Shown: positions 17,813 to 28,185 of the stretch, in pieces
How positions within the stretch are numbered: the stretch's first letter is position 1
Layout: each line of letters begins with the position of its first letter
Assembly: GCA_035998495.1 (NCBI GenBank)
Contig: DASYHP010000072.1
Span: 11,696-75,695, forward strand
Direction of reading: 5' to 3'
From: Mesorhizobium_B sp035998495
GTDB lineage: Bacteria > Pseudomonadota > Alphaproteobacteria > Rhizobiales > Rhizobiaceae
DNA: 64,000 nt
Notes under the pieces: generated by a model
The model's input: the letters and a program-made list of their open reading frames with translations, nothing else
Told to the model about the DNA's origin: nothing
The model's database searches: none
Position numbers and translations under genes: made by a program

Positions 17813-19135
17813 TCACTTGCCGTAAACCTGCTGCGGCAGCCAAAGCGCGATCTGGGGGAAGATCATCAGCAGGATGATCGTGCCGACCATCATCACGACG
17901 AACGGGCCGATCGAGCGGTAGATGTCGACCAGCGTGATCTCCTTGGGCGCCATGGCCCGCATCAGGAACAGGTTGTAGCCGAAGGGCGGGGTGATGTAGG
18001 CGATCTGGCAGGTGATGGTGTAGAGCACGCCGAACCAAACGAGGTCGAAGCCCAGCGACTTCACCAGCGGCACGTAAAGCGGCGCCACAATCACCAGCAT
18101 GGCCGTGTCGTCCAAGAACATGCCCATCACGATGAAGGACGCCATCATCATCAAGAGCACCTGCCAGGGCGACAGCTCCCAGCTCGTGATGAAGAGCGAC
18201 TCGATGGCGCGCGCCGCGCCGAGGCCGTCAAAGATCGCGCCGAAGGCGAGCGCCGCCAGAATCAGCCACAAAAACATGCAGGAGATGGCGAGCGTCTTCT
18301 GGGACGTGTCCCTGATGAGCGCCCAGGTGAGGCGGCCCTTCAGCGCCGCGGCGAGCGTGGCGGCGGTCGCGCCGATGGCCGAACTTTCCACGAGGCTCGT
18401 ATAGCCCATCACGAAGAGGCCGATCATCACGAAGAAGATCGCGAAGGGGATCAGCCCGGCGCGCAGGAGCGCCACCTTCTCCCCCAGCGGCATGTTGAGC
18501 TCGGCATCCGACACGACGGGCGTCAGCGCCGGGTTCAGCCGCGCGCGGACCATGATGTAGATCGAGAAGATCGCGGCCATCAGGAGGCCGGGGATCATGC
18601 CCGCGAGCCAGAGCTGGCCGACCGGCTCGCGCGCGATCATGCCGTAAAGAACGAGCACGACCGAGGGCGGGATCAGGATGCCGAGCGACGAGCCGCCCTG
18701 CACCACGCCCGAGATCAGCACCTTGTCGTAGCCGCGCCGCAGCATCTCGGGCAACGCGATGGAGGAGCCGATCGCCATGCCCGCCACCGAAAGCCCGTTC
18801 ATGGCGGAGATGATCACCATGAGGAAGATCGTGCCGATGGCGAGCCCGCCCCTCAAGCGCCCGAACCAGACATGGAACATCCGATAAAGGTCTTCGGCGA
18901 TGCCGGATTCCGACAGGATGTAGCCCATGTAGATGAACAGGGGCAAAGTCAGCATCGGGAACCAGTTGAAGAGCTTCAGCGTGGCGTTGAAGGGCATCTC
19001 GATCGCCCCCTGGCCGTAGAGCAGCAGCGCCGCGCCCGCCGCCACGAAACCGATGGCCGCGAACACCCGCTGTCCCGTGAGCAGCATGAGCGCCATGGTG
19101 GCGAACATCGCGATGGCGATCAGCTCATAGCTCAT
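17813..19135 (-). CDS. TRAP transporter large permease (DctM family)
   Basis: 440 residues, about 12 membrane segments, typical DctM sequence (FPMLTLPLFIYMGYILSESG, GGSSLGILIPPSVVLVLYG, YITPPFGYNLFLM). It is the sodium- or proton-driven translocation subunit. The ATG at 19135 overlaps the small-permease stop as ATGA, marking translational coupling; extending the frame upstream gives only the shadow of the neighbouring gene. Confidence 0.93.
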   Translation of the reverse strand: MSYELIAIAMFATMALMLLTGQRVFAAIGFVAAGAALLLYGQGAIEMPFNATLKLFNWFPMLTLPLFIYMGYILSESGIAEDLYRMFHVWFGRLRGGLAIGTIFLMVIISAMNGLSVAGMAIGSSIALPEMLRRGYDKVLISGVVQGGSSLGILIPPSVVLVLYGMIAREPVGQLWLAGMIPGLLMAAIFSIYIMVRARLNPALTPVVSDAELNMPLGEKVALLRAGLIPFAIFFVMIGLFVMGYTSLVESSAIGATAATLAAALKGRLTWALIRDTSQKTLAISCMFLWLILAALAFGAIFDGLGAARAIESLFITSWELSPWQVLLMMMASFIVMGMFLDDTAMLVIVAPLYVPLVKSLGFDLVWFGVLYTITCQIAYITPPFGYNLFLMRAMAPKEITLVDIYRSIGPFVVMMVGTIILLMIFPQIALWLPQQVYGK

Positions 19136-19710
19136 CGCGCGTCGCCCTCGCGCAGGGCGGCGACATGCTTGAAGATCAGCGACACGGCCTGCAGCAGCAT
19201 CAGCACGAGGCAGGCCACGAGCAGCACCTTGATGGGGATCATGGAGGGGTTCCACATGGAGAAGCGCCGCTCGTCGGTGCCAATGGCGTAGCGCAGGCTC
19301 GAGATCGAGCCGATCAGCATGACGGAGAGGAAGAAGAGCAGGCAGAAGGAGGTGACGAGGTCCATCCGCGCCTTTCCGCGCGGGGAAAGGCGCTGATAGA
19401 CGAGGTCCATGCGCACATGGTCGTCGTTCTTGAGCGTCATCGCCCCGCCCAGGAAGAAATAGGCGAGCAGCGTGAACTGCGCGACCTCCACGCACCAGTG
19501 CAGCGGGATCTGCAGGACGTTGCGGGTGACGGCGTCCAGAAGCAGCACGCCGATCATCAGGAAGACCAGCGTCATGGCGGCGACGCCGACATAGTCGGAC
19601 AGGCGGTCCACCACCCGCACATAGGCCATGACCGCCCGCGGCATCCGCCGCCCTTCCGTCCGTTCCGTCCCCTCGCCCATCCGCGGCGGCGCTTCGCCGG
19701 TTTCGCTCAT
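19132..19710 (-). CDS. TRAP transporter small permease (DctQ family)
   Basis: 192 residues with four membrane helices and the DctQ pattern (LLDAVTRNVLQIPLHWCVEVAQF, DDHVRMDLVYQRLS). The N-terminus is longer and more polar than usual. It overlaps both the regulator upstream and the large permease downstream by four bases each, so the regulator, DctQ and DctM form a tightly coupled unit. Confidence 0.9.
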   Translation of the reverse strand: MSETGEAPPRMGEGTERTEGRRMPRAVMAYVRVVDRLSDYVGVAAMTLVFLMIGVLLLDAVTRNVLQIPLHWCVEVAQFTLLAYFFLGGAMTLKNDDHVRMDLVYQRLSPRGKARMDLVTSFCLLFFLSVMLIGSISSLRYAIGTDERRFSMWNPSMIPIKVLLVACLVLMLLQAVSLIFKHVAALREGDAR

Positions 19711-20462
19711 CTCAATTCAACCTTCGCCGCCTGGAGCGCGGCCGTGTGCTCGAGGGACGGCGGCGCATCGGACACGATCACGTCAATCTCGTCCAGCCGG
19801 CAGACCCGGAACGCCGCCTTGCGGCCGAACTTTTCCCCGCCCGCGACCACGATGAGGTTCTTCGCGTGGCCGATCATGGCGCGCGCCACCTGAGCCTCGT
19901 CGAAGCTCGCATCCATGGCACCCGCGCCCGCGTCGATCGCGGCCACCGTGAGCACGGCGTGGTCGGCCTCGAACTTTTCGATCTGCTCGATGGCCAACGG
20001 CCCGACGGTCTGCGCGTTGTCCGCGCCATAGGCGCCGCCCAGCAGATAGACGGCCGAGCCCGAGCCGGCCACACCGAGGGCCTGCGCCACGCGCACCGAA
20101 TTGGTGATGACGGTGAGCCGTTCGAGCCTGGACAAGGCCTCGGCGCAAAAGACCGTGGTCGAGCCGGTGTCCATGAAAAGCGTGTCGCCGGGCTCGACGA
20201 GCGCCAGGAGCTTCTGCGCGATGGCGCGCTTGGCGTCGGCGTTCTCGGCCATCCGCTCCCCAAAGCTGCCTTCGGTGTGAAGGCGCGGCCGGCGCGCGCC
20301 GCCATGCACCTTCTGCAGCATGCCGCCCTCGGCCAACTGGCCGAGATCGCGCCTTATGGTCTCCGGCGAGACCGCGAAGGTTTCGGCCAGCGCGTCCACC
20401 GACATCTGGCCCTGCCGCCAGATGACGTCGGCGATCCGAGCCTGTCTGTCCTTCCGCCGCAT
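19707..20462 (-). CDS. DeoR/GlpR-family transcriptional regulator
   Basis: 251 residues. Winged HTH at about 5-58 (SPETIRRDLGQLAEGGMLQKVHGGA) and DeoR sensor domain at about 75-235 (FMDTGSTTVFCAEAL, IVVAGGEKFGRKAAF). It is the first gene of the TRAP operon and divergent from the flavoprotein/kinase operon, so it probably represses both through the shared 164-base gap. The effector is likely the phosphorylated substrate made by the linked FGGY kinase, by analogy with GlpR and glycerol-3-phosphate. Confidence 0.88.
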   Translation of the reverse strand: MRRKDRQARIADVIWRQGQMSVDALAETFAVSPETIRRDLGQLAEGGMLQKVHGGARRPRLHTEGSFGERMAENADAKRAIAQKLLALVEPGDTLFMDTGSTTVFCAEALSRLERLTVITNSVRVAQALGVAGSGSAVYLLGGAYGADNAQTVGPLAIEQIEKFEADHAVLTVAAIDAGAGAMDASFDEAQVARAMIGHAKNLIVVAGGEKFGRKAAFRVCRLDEIDVIVSDAPPSLEHTAALQAAKVELR

Positions 20463-20626
20463 GGCGCCTCCGCTGGGTAAGCAGTCGAGCAGCGGGTCCT
20501 GCCCATGTCAAGACGGTTGGATAGGTACTGCGCCCAATTGGTCACAGATACGGCACTCCGATTGACCGTTCGGGCGGCAGATGCCATCTTCCCATCAGGG
20601 CGAAGCTCGGAAATCATGGTGGGACA
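20463..20626. promoter_or_regulatory. Divergent promoter region between the DeoR/TRAP operon and the flavoprotein/kinase operon
   Basis: TTGACA-like boxes occur on both strands: TGTCAA at 20506-20511 (minus-strand -35 candidate) and TTGACC at 20562-20567 (plus-strand candidate). An 8 bp palindrome CCAATTGG at 20534-20541 lies between them and may be part of the regulator site. No convincing -10 elements were seen. Confidence 0.35.
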
Positions 20627-22030
20627 ATGGCCGGTGAGGCGGCTTCGGGCGAATTGTTCGACGTCGCCGTCGTGGGCGGCGGGGTGGTCGGCTGCGCGAT
20701 TGCGCGCCGCTTCACGCTGGACGGCGCGCGGGTCGTGGTGCTGGAAAAGGCGCATGACGTGCTCGACGGCGCGTCCAAGGGCAATAGCGGCATCCTGCAC
20801 ACAGGCTTCGACGCCCCGCCGGCCTCGCTCGAAGCCGCCTGCATCCGGGACGGCCATCGGGAATATCTGGAGGTCCGCGAAAGGCTGAACCTGCCGCTGA
20901 TCCGGTCGGGCGCGCTGGTGATCGCCTGGACCGAGGAGGAGGAAGCGGCGCTGCCCGCCCTGGTGGACCAGGCCCGGCAGAACGGCGTGGAGGACGTGAC
21001 GCTCCTCTCGGCGGCCGAGACCTGGGCGCTGGAGCCTCAGCTCGGGCCGGGGGTGCGGGCGAGCTTTCGCGTGCCGCGCGAGTCCGTCATCGACCCCTGG
21101 TCCGCGCCGCACGCCTATCTCTTGCAGGCGATCGCCAACGGCGCGTCGCTTTTCCGCGACCGCGAGGTTCTGGGCGGCGCGTTCGACGGGATTTCTTGGC
21201 GGCTCGACACCTCGCGGGGGCCGGTCCGTGCCCGCGCCGTGGTGAATGCAGCCGGGCTCTACGGCGACATGATCGACCAGCGACTGATCGGCCGCAGCGA
21301 CTACACGATCAAGCCGCGAAAAGGCCAGTTCGTCGTCTATGACAAGCCGGCAGCCTGCCTCGCCTCGCACATCCTCCTGCCCGTGCCCGGCAAGATCACC
21401 AAGGGCGTCGTCGTGTGCCGCACGGCCTATGGCAATCTCCTGGTCGGCCCGACCGCCGAGGAGCAGGACGATCGCGCGAGCGCCGCGCTCGTTCCCGAAA
21501 CGCTGAAGGCGCTCAAGAAGCGCGGCGAGGAGATTTTGCCCGCGCTCGCCGGCCACGACGTGACCGCCATCTATGCCGGCCTGCGCCCCGCCACCGAGTT
21601 CAAGGATTTTCAGATCCGCCTCCATCCGGAGCGCCGCTACGTCTCGGTCGGCGGCATCCGCTCGACAGGGCTCAGCGCCGCCCTGGGCATCGCGCGGCAT
21701 GTTGGCGCGCGCTTGGGCGAACTCGGCTTGGACGGAAGGCCGCTCGAAGCGCCGGTCTGGCCGCGCGTGGAGCGGCTGAGCGAGGACGGCGAGCGCGATT
21801 GGCAGCGGCCGGGCAATGGCGGCATCGTCTGCCACTGCGAACGCGTCACACGCCGCGAGATCGAGCAAGTGCTGTCCGATCCGCTCGCGCCGCAAAGCCT
21901 GGCCGGGCTCAAGCGGCGCACCCGCGTCACCATGGGCCGCTGCCAGGGTTTCTACTGCTCCGCGGAACTGGCCGACATCACCAAGGGCCGCCTCCCCTAC
22001 CCTGTCGCCGGCCGGCCCGATGAACGCTGA
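20627..22030 (+). CDS. FAD-dependent dehydrogenase with C-terminal BFD-like [2Fe-2S] domain (GlpA-like)
   Basis: 467 residues. A DAO-type FAD domain begins with VGGGVVGCAIAR (Rossmann glycines about 16-24) and resembles anaerobic glycerol-3-phosphate dehydrogenase subunit A and 2-hydroxyglutarate oxidase-like proteins. The C-terminal BFD-like domain has four cysteines, C402, C404, C439 and C444 (CHC...CQGFYC), expected to hold a [2Fe-2S] cluster. It probably oxidises a phosphorylated polyol or hydroxyacid. The ATG at 20627 is the first of a three-gene unit, each overlapping the next. Confidence 0.85.
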   Translation: MAGEAASGELFDVAVVGGGVVGCAIARRFTLDGARVVVLEKAHDVLDGASKGNSGILHTGFDAPPASLEAACIRDGHREYLEVRERLNLPLIRSGALVIAWTEEEEAALPALVDQARQNGVEDVTLLSAAETWALEPQLGPGVRASFRVPRESVIDPWSAPHAYLLQAIANGASLFRDREVLGGAFDGISWRLDTSRGPVRARAVVNAAGLYGDMIDQRLIGRSDYTIKPRKGQFVVYDKPAACLASHILLPVPGKITKGVVVCRTAYGNLLVGPTAEEQDDRASAALVPETLKALKKRGEEILPALAGHDVTAIYAGLRPATEFKDFQIRLHPERRYVSVGGIRSTGLSAALGIARHVGARLGELGLDGRPLEAPVWPRVERLSEDGERDWQRPGNGGIVCHCERVTRREIEQVLSDPLAPQSLAGLKRRTRVTMGRCQGFYCSAELADITKGRLPYPVAGRPDER

Positions 22031-23273
22031 GTTGCCGGACAGTTGCGACGTGGCTGTCGTGGGCGCGGGCCCCGCGGGGCTTGCCGCCGCCGCCGAGCTG
22101 AAGCGCCTGGGCGTGGGCTCGGTCGTGGTGCTCGACCGCGAGCGCGAGCCCGGCGGCATCCCCCGCCACTGCGCCCATTCGCCCTACGGGATGCGCGAGT
22201 TCGGCCGCGTCCTGTTCGGCCCCGCCTATGCACGGCGGCTGGCCGAAACGGCGAAGGCCGCCGGCGCGGCGATCCATGGGGGCGTGACCGTGACGGCGCT
22301 GGAGCCCGGCCCGAAGCTGCGGCTTTCCACCCCTTCGGGCCTGCGTGAACTCGCCGCGCGCCGTGTTCTGCTCGCGACCGGCGTTCGGGAGAAAAGCCGC
22401 GCCCAGCGCCTGATCGGCGGCACGAAGCCCGCCGGCATAATGACCACCGGCGCGTTGCAGGGTTTTGTCCATCTCGAAGGGCTCCGGCCTTTCCGCCGCC
22501 CGGTGGTGCTGGGCACGGAACTCGTCGCCTTTTCCGCGCTTCTCACCTGCCGCCACGCGGGAATTCGGCCTGTCGGCATGATCGAGCCCGGCGCGCGAAC
22601 CGTGGCACGCTGGCCGTCCACCCTTCTGCCGCGCGCGCTCGGCATGCCCTTGTGGCTCGAAACCGAACTCGTTTCCATCGAGGGTCTTGAGCAGGTGAGC
22701 GCCGTGCGATTGTGCGGGCCGGACGGCAAAATCCGCGAAGTCGAAACCGACGGCGTGATCGTGACCGGCCAGTTCTTGCCCGAAGCCTCGCTGTTGCGCG
22801 TGAGCCACCTCGAACTCGATCCTGCGAGCGGCGGCCCCATCATCGATCAGTGGGGACGCTGCTCCGACCCCGACTATTTCGCGGCCGGCAACCTCTTGCG
22901 CCCCGTGGAGACCGCGGGCTGGAGCTGGAAGGAGGGATTTTCGACCGCGCGCGCCATCGCCAAAAGCCTCGCGGGCGACCTGCCCGCCCCCGACCGCGCC
23001 ATGCGGGTTTCGGTTATGGGCGATTCGCTCAAATTCACCTTGCCGCAGCGCATCGTGCCGCAGGCCGACCTGGACGCGCCGCATCGCGCCTTCCAGCTCA
23101 GGCTTCTGCGCAAGGCGCGCGGCCGACTGGCGCTCGTTTCAGACAACGGTGCGGCGCTCTGGTCAAAACCGCTCTCAAGCCTGCCTGAGCGGCGCATCCT
23201 GGTCCCAATCGCCGCCGTGCCGGCGAACGCCCAAGGGCCGCTCGCCTTCGTCCTGCGGGAGGAAGGACGTTGA
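22020..23273 (+). CDS. FAD/NAD(P)-dependent oxidoreductase (HcnB/opine-oxidase-A-like)
   Basis: 417 residues with two dinucleotide-binding segments: VAVVGAGPAGLAAAAELKRLG at about 11-31 and a central NAD(P)-binding half. The sequence resembles the FAD subunits of opine oxidase and hydrogen cyanide synthase, and pairs with GlpA-like proteins in many bacteria. It would pass electrons from the [2Fe-2S] partner upstream to a carrier. The ATG at 22020 overlaps the upstream gene by 11 bases; longer readings of this frame are out-of-frame shadow. Confidence 0.82.
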   Translation: MNAELPDSCDVAVVGAGPAGLAAAAELKRLGVGSVVVLDREREPGGIPRHCAHSPYGMREFGRVLFGPAYARRLAETAKAAGAAIHGGVTVTALEPGPKLRLSTPSGLRELAARRVLLATGVREKSRAQRLIGGTKPAGIMTTGALQGFVHLEGLRPFRRPVVLGTELVAFSALLTCRHAGIRPVGMIEPGARTVARWPSTLLPRALGMPLWLETELVSIEGLEQVSAVRLCGPDGKIREVETDGVIVTGQFLPEASLLRVSHLELDPASGGPIIDQWGRCSDPDYFAAGNLLRPVETAGWSWKEGFSTARAIAKSLAGDLPAPDRAMRVSVMGDSLKFTLPQRIVPQADLDAPHRAFQLRLLRKARGRLALVSDNGAALWSKPLSSLPERRILVPIAAVPANAQGPLAFVLREEGR

Positions 23274-24712
23274 AGGTGCTCGCCATCGACCAGGGCACGA
23301 CCAGCACCCGCGCGCTCCTGGTCGATGAACATGGGGAAACTCGCACCCTGCTCGCCCTCCCCCACCGGCAGATCTATCCCCGCCCCGGCTGGGTGGAGCA
23401 CGACCCGGAAGAGCTTCTGGCCAATCTCCGCGCCTGCCTGATTGCTGCCGGCGGCATGCCGGATTTCGGGGCCGTGGGCCTCGACAACCAGGGCGAAAGC
23501 TGCCTCGCCTGGGATTCCGAGACGGGCCGGGCGGTGAGCCCCGTGCTGGTCTGGCAGGACGACCGCACCGCGGACCGCGTCGAAGCCCTGCGCGCCGACG
23601 GCGTCGAGGACGAGGCGCGCGAACGCTCCGGCCTGCCGCTCGACCCCTATTTCTCCGCTTCGAAGCTGGCCTGGATTTTACGGGAAATCCCCGAAGCGGC
23701 GCGGCTCCACGCGCGAGGCCGGCTGCGGCTCGGCACGACCGACGCCTTTTTCCTCGACCGGCTTATGGGCCGCTTCGAGACCGACGTCACCACGGCCTCG
23801 CGCACCGCACTGATGAACCTGGAACGGTGCGAATGGGACGAAGAACTCTGCCGCATCTTCGGCGTGCCCCTCGACTGCCTGCCGCGCATCGTGCCGACCA
23901 CCGGCGACTTCGGCGCGCTGTCCTGCGGCGGACGCCTCGTTCCGCTCACCGCCAGCGTGGTGGACCAGCAGGCCTCGCTCTATGGTCACGGCTGCCGGGC
24001 GGCGGGCGACGGAAAAATCACCTTCGGCACCGGCGCCTTCGCGCTTGTCGTGACCGGCCATGAGCTGCGCCGGCCAAAGCCGGGGCCGCTGCCGACCGTC
24101 GCCTGGCGGAAGGCCGGCGAGAAGCCGACCTATGCGTTCGACGGCGGCGTCTATTGCGCGTCGGCGGCCGTGAACTGGGCGCGGGAACTCAAACTGTTCG
24201 GGGACTTTTCCGAGATCGAGGATTTTCCCGCCCGCCCGCCCGCCATCGCGCGCGGGCTCGTCTTCGTGCCGGCGCTGGCCGGCCTCGCCTGCCCGCATTG
24301 GGACCGCCGCGCGCGGGGCGCCTGGCTCGGCCTGGGCTTGGACAGCACGCCGGCCGACCTCATGCAGGCGCTGCTCGAAGGTGTCGCGTTGCGCATGGCG
24401 GAGGTGGTCGCCGGCATGGCCGAGTTGCAAGCCCTGCGCGACCCGATCTCCGTCGATGGCGGGATGGCCGCCAACATCTATTTCTGCCAGTTCCTCGCCG
24501 ATGTCCTGGGGCGCGAGCTCATCGTCTCGGCCGAGCCCGAGCTGACCGCCGTGGGCGCGGCGGCGCTCGCCGCCGAGGCGGCCGGGCGGCCGATCATGCT
24601 CCGGCGCAAAGGCCGCCGGGTTCTTCCGCGCGAGGATGCGCGAGAACATCTCGCCGCGTTCCGCGCCGCGCGGGAGGCGGTCCAGGCCTTTGGACAGACG
24701 CGGCGGTTCTGA
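23270..24712 (+). CDS. FGGY-family carbohydrate kinase, glycerol-kinase-like with altered pocket
   Basis: 480 residues. It shows glycerol kinase landmarks: DQGTTSTRALL at 7-17, IYPRPGWVEHDPEE, VWQDDRT, GLPLDPYFSASKLAW, VDQQASLYGHG with the catalytic Asp, and a C-terminal ATP-binding VDGGMAANIYFCQF. However the glycerol-contact motif NQRET of E. coli GlpK reads NQGES here, so the pocket arginine (R83 in E. coli) is glycine. A substrate other than glycerol is therefore plausible. The start is TTG at 23270 overlapping the upstream stop, preceded by GGGAGGAAGG; a GTG at 23276 is an alternative. Confidence 0.85.
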   Translation: MKVLAIDQGTTSTRALLVDEHGETRTLLALPHRQIYPRPGWVEHDPEELLANLRACLIAAGGMPDFGAVGLDNQGESCLAWDSETGRAVSPVLVWQDDRTADRVEALRADGVEDEARERSGLPLDPYFSASKLAWILREIPEAARLHARGRLRLGTTDAFFLDRLMGRFETDVTTASRTALMNLERCEWDEELCRIFGVPLDCLPRIVPTTGDFGALSCGGRLVPLTASVVDQQASLYGHGCRAAGDGKITFGTGAFALVVTGHELRRPKPGPLPTVAWRKAGEKPTYAFDGGVYCASAAVNWARELKLFGDFSEIEDFPARPPAIARGLVFVPALAGLACPHWDRRARGAWLGLGLDSTPADLMQALLEGVALRMAEVVAGMAELQALRDPISVDGGMAANIYFCQFLADVLGRELIVSAEPELTAVGAAALAAEAAGRPIMLRRKGRRVLPREDAREHLAAFRAAREAVQAFGQTRRF

Positions 24713-24745
24713 AGCGCCGAACACCAAGGGCGCCGGCGCAGCCGT

Positions 24746-26176
24746 TCACTGGAAGTCGAACGCCGAAAGTCCCCGACCCGTCTCGTCGAGCCCCAAGGGC
24801 CGGGTCACCGGCGGCTCGGCGCGCGCCAGGCAGGCGGGGCGTTCGCAAAGCCGGCAGGCCGGGCCGATCTCGAGAAGCAAGGGCGCGCCCGTCTCGTCGC
24901 GCGCGATGGCGTCGGCGTAAACGACCTGATCGGCAAAGGTCCAGTCGCAGCCCAGGAGGAGCGCCGTGCGGCGGGGCCGCTCGCCCCAGCCGGCGAACGG
25001 GCCGTCCACCGTGCGCGAAAGCGTCAGGAAGCGTTCGCCGTCCGGCATCTCGGCCGCCTCCGCCCCGATGCGGCTTGCCTGCGCGAAGGCGGAAAAATGG
25101 CCGAGCTTGGGGCAGAGGCCGCCGAACCGGCTGTGCGGAAAGCCCGCCGCGCCCGCCCGACGCAGCCGGTTGCCCGCCCCATCCACCTCCAGAAGAAAGA
25201 AGGGAACGCCTGACGCATTCGGCCGCGCGAGCGTGGTGAGCCGCGTGGCGGCCTGTTCGAACGTCACGCGGAAGCGCGCCGCGAGCGCGTCGATGTCATG
25301 GCGCAGCCGCATGGCGGCCGCGCGAAAAGCCTCATAGGGCATCAGGACGGCATGGGCGGCGTAGCGGCCGAGCTCGAAGCGGGCGATGCGCCGCGCCTCG
25401 TCCGTGGAAAGGGCCAGCGCCGCCACTTCCCCCGCGATCGCTTCCCCCAGCGCCAGTTGCGCGGCTTCCGCCGCCACCTCGCGAAGCTGGTCCGGCGGCG
25501 AGAGCCGCTCCGACACGAAGAGGCGCTGCGAGTGCCGGTCGAAGCGCTTGCGCCACTGCGGCATCACGGACACGGGAAGCGCCTGCACCGCGATCCCCTT
25601 TTCGCGCCTGAGCCAGACCTTCAGCGCGGGCCAGAGGTCGTCGGCCCCGCCGCCCAGGCTCTTGGCGAAGCCTTCCGCCGCCTCGTCAAGCCGCCCAAAA
25701 TGATTGGGCCGCCGCTCCAGGACATCGCGCACCTCGTCGAGCGGCAGCCGCGCGCCCGACAGGAGCTGCGCCCGGCCCTCCTTCGCCAGGAGATCGGACA
25801 GGTCCGATAGCCGTTCCGCCTGTTCGCGATAAGCCCGGAACAGCTTCAGCATGGCACCCGCGGCGTTGGGTGTGCTTTCCGCAAGATCGATCAGCTCGCT
25901 GTCGCCGGGCAGCTCGCCGGCCAGCAGCGGGTCGGCGAAGACCTCGCGCAAGCCCGGCACGAGGCCGGGCTCGCCGCCGAGCTCTTCCGCGCTGACGCCA
26001 TAGACCGTTCCGAGCTTCAGCATCAGCGAGGCGGTCAGCGGGCGCTGGTTGCGTTCGAGCAGGTTCAGGTAAGAGGGCGAGACGCCGAGCGCCGCCGCCA
26101 TGGCCGTCTGGCTCAAGCCGAGCCTCAGGCGGATGCGGCGGATGCGGGGGCCTGCGAAGATCTTTCCCTCGGCCAT
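24746..26176 (-). CDS. XRE-type transcriptional regulator of the short-chain fatty acyl (ScfR/RamB) family
   Basis: 476 residues. An XRE helix-turn-helix lies at about 10-65 (LSQTAMAAALGVSPSYLNLLERNQR). An IrrE/M78-like domain follows without a visible HExxH, so no peptidase activity is expected. The C-terminal DUF2083-like region ends with the characteristic CRLCERPAC cysteine cluster. Relatives regulate acetate, propionate and glyoxylate-shunt genes. It is divergent from aceA and likely controls it through repeats in the shared 232-base gap. Confidence 0.85.
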   Translation of the reverse strand: MAEGKIFAGPRIRRIRLRLGLSQTAMAAALGVSPSYLNLLERNQRPLTASLMLKLGTVYGVSAEELGGEPGLVPGLREVFADPLLAGELPGDSELIDLAESTPNAAGAMLKLFRAYREQAERLSDLSDLLAKEGRAQLLSGARLPLDEVRDVLERRPNHFGRLDEAAEGFAKSLGGGADDLWPALKVWLRREKGIAVQALPVSVMPQWRKRFDRHSQRLFVSERLSPPDQLREVAAEAAQLALGEAIAGEVAALALSTDEARRIARFELGRYAAHAVLMPYEAFRAAAMRLRHDIDALAARFRVTFEQAATRLTTLARPNASGVPFFLLEVDGAGNRLRRAGAAGFPHSRFGGLCPKLGHFSAFAQASRIGAEAAEMPDGERFLTLSRTVDGPFAGWGERPRRTALLLGCDWTFADQVVYADAIARDETGAPLLLEIGPACRLCERPACLARAEPPVTRPLGLDETGRGLSAFDFQ

Positions 26177-26190
26177 GCCGCTTCACCCTG

Positions 26191-26250
26191 TGACAAGCTG
26201 CGACAACGCTGTCGCGCTCAGATCTTGTCGCAGTCATGACAGATTGACAA
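26191..26250. promoter_or_regulatory. Candidate operator between the ScfR/RamB-type regulator and aceA
   Basis: A perfect 9 bp inverted repeat, CTGCGACAA (26198-26206) and TTGTCGCAG (26225-26233), spaced by 18 bases, lies within a cluster of related GACAA/TTGTC motifs (TGACAA 26191, TTGACAA 26244). Two further TTGTCA copies occur at 26333 and 26342. Repeated half-sites between a regulator and its likely target suggest a binding region. Assignment to the adjacent regulator is inference. Confidence 0.5.
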
Positions 26251-26408
26251 CCGGATCCTGTCAAAGCTCACACCGGCTTTCTTCTTTTTCGCCCGCTTTT
26301 TTCTGCGCCCGACTCGCCGCCGCAGAGCCAGCTTGTCATGTTTGTCACGGAACAGGGCCTCGCCATGTGGCGTGGTCCAGCAAGGGTAAAGGTAAGGACC
26401 AAGCAGCG

Positions 26409-27698
<1,290 letters not shown>

Positions 27699-27730
27699 GC
27701 CTTCAATCCATCAATCCAAGGAGACACGCC

Positions 27731-28027
27731 ATGCTCGACCTTCAGGAAAAGCCGCATCGCTCACCCGCCGCCCCCGCAAGAAAGCCGCCCGTGAAGGAGC
27801 GCGCCGCCGAGCAGGCGTCCGCCTTGTCGCCCGAGCAGCAGGCGGCGGTCCGGTCGCTCGCCAACGACCTGCACCGGCTCAACCAGTCCGTGATGCTGGC
27901 GGTGGAGGCGGGGCTTTCGGTGGAGCTTGTGCGCACCGCCCGCCATCACAGCGGCGGCGGCCACTGGGGCGACCTCCTGACGCCGGTCATCGTCCGGGCC
28001 GAAACCGCGCCGCGTCAGGAGGCCTGA
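27731..28027 (+). CDS. Small conserved-type protein downstream of aceA, unknown function
   Basis: 98 residues, alanine- and proline-rich N-terminus (about 1-35) then a helical part (SPEQQAAVRSLANDLHRLNQSVMLAVEAGLSVELVRTARHH). No known domain recognised. AAGGAG lies 7 bases before the ATG at 27731, and the gene starts 32 bases after aceA, so it is very likely co-transcribed. A role tied to aceA is only suggested by position. Confidence 0.75.
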   Translation: MLDLQEKPHRSPAAPARKPPVKERAAEQASALSPEQQAAVRSLANDLHRLNQSVMLAVEAGLSVELVRTARHHSGGGHWGDLLTPVIVRAETAPRQEA

Positions 28028-28083
28028 ACGGCGAGGGCGGCCAGCATCCGTCCCGCGCCCCTCAATCACGACGGAAAACGGAG

Positions 28084-28120
28084 GGAAACGGCCTTGCGCT
28101 TCACACGCCAGGCCGTTTCC
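28084..28120. terminator. Stem-loop after the aceA operon
   Basis: Perfect 11 bp inverted repeat GGAAACGGCCT / AGGCCGTTTCC with a 15 nt loop, between the convergent aceA operon and the MttB-family gene. It lacks a U-run on the plus strand, so it may act as a bidirectional transcript end or a processing site. Confidence 0.45.
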
Positions 28121-28185
28121 AACCTCGCCCCAGGTCGCTTGAACTCTGGGGGGCCTTCAGGCGGGCCGAGGTCTGGTTCAAGGCC

